From Haliotis asinina (Eukaryota > Mollusca > Gastropoda > Lepetellida > Haliotidae), in the NCBI RefSeq assembly GCF_037392515.1, contig NC_090283.1, forward strand, positions 35,232,249-35,296,248: DNA of 64,000 bases, given 5' to 3'. The notes beneath the pieces are model-generated. The model worked only from the letters and a program-made list of their open reading frames with translations. It searched no databases and was not told the DNA's origin. A program made the position numbers and the translations under genes. Of this stretch, positions 63,604 through 64,000 are shown in pieces; within the stretch, counting starts at the first letter, position 1; every line of letters begins with the position of its first letter.

Positions 63604-64000
63604 ACTTATCCTCTCTGTTGAAGTGTACTTATGCCACAGTTCGATGGTGGGCTGCAGATTATCCTCAGCTGCAAGAGGAAGACCACGAAAGTGTTTGCTT
63701 GCAGGATGGTAGATCTCATCGAGGACACTTCTGCTGATGAAGCTTTTGAAAGTTTGATAAACAGATGCGCAACCTGCAACAGTCTTGTAAGGCAACAATG
63801 TAAAATCTTCAGCGCTCTGATGGAACAGGGTGAGGGATATTCAGTGTCATCAGGCCCGAGGATGATGGACGGTTGTAAAGTATATAGTCTGTCCGGGTAC
63901 CATGGCAGTTGGTTCTTTGCAATGAAGTCCCACTGGAGACTCAGCAAAACTCTGCCATGCCTCTTCCTCTTGAAACATATTTGACTGACGTCAAGATCAT
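63604..64000. other. Coding-like segment of unknown origin in SUCLA2 intron
   Basis: All of this segment is open in several frames. The plus strand runs 117 codons from 63631, with DLIEDTSADEAFESLINRCA. The minus strand has two protein-like frames, LPYKTVAGCASVYQTFKSFI and KNQLPWYPDRLYTLQPSIIL. None matches SUCLA2. The two minus frames reading onward with one shift would fit an old transposon, but no family is recognised and the window ends here. Confidence 0.35.

Overview
The window looks like an intron-rich, AT-rich animal nuclear genome, most likely an abalone (Haliotis) or a close gastropod. Two things support this. The two recognisable genes are metazoan in sequence and exon structure. 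A SINE ending in (CTCA)n with a GCGGCGTAAAACTAAACTCA tail recurs throughout and matches, from memory, a repeat common in Haliotis sequences. No tRNA or rRNA gene, CRISPR array or bacterial feature is visible.

Two host genes, both on the minus strand, account for nearly all supported coding sequence. The first is DTYMK (thymidylate kinase), complete in five exons between 28927 and 19176. It encodes 210 residues and every junction keeps the frame. The second is the 3' part of SUCLA2 (ADP-forming succinyl-CoA synthetase beta subunit), six exons between 62831 and 47748. Its 5' exons lie beyond the right edge. DTYMK supplies dTDP for DNA synthesis and SUCLA2 works in the mitochondrial TCA cycle. 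Loss of SUCLA2 causes mtDNA depletion in humans, but nothing here shows that the two genes are co-regulated.

Layout. 1-10 kb: gene-free, with a dispersed hairpin repeat (two copies), a 57/60-bp tandem array and a SINE. 10.3-16 kb: a broken Ty3/Gypsy-type LTR retrotransposon fossil carrying a nested SINE. 17-19 kb: a retroelement-like tail and DTYMK downstream sequence. 19.2-28.9 kb: DTYMK, with a 41-bp minisatellite in intron 4, a 32/38-bp minisatellite in intron 2 and a TTAA-flanked Kolobok-like DNA transposon in intron 1. 29-43 kb: intergenic, with foldback elements, SINEs, a LINE fragment, a Harbinger transposase fragment and a 1.5-kb inverted pair of one unknown transposon family. 43-47.7 kb: two exon-like segments but no identified gene. 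47.7-64 kb: SUCLA2, whose introns hold a MULE fragment, two DIRS-like fossils, SINEs and small tandem repeats.

The most unusual feature is the intron 2 minisatellite of DTYMK. Its repeat unit is a copy of the exon 2 / intron 2 boundary, including the GTAAGTC donor. About fifty decoy splice donors are therefore lined up behind the real one, and the units nearest the exon also carry an acceptor-like TTTCAG, giving a 12-nt microexon-like unit.
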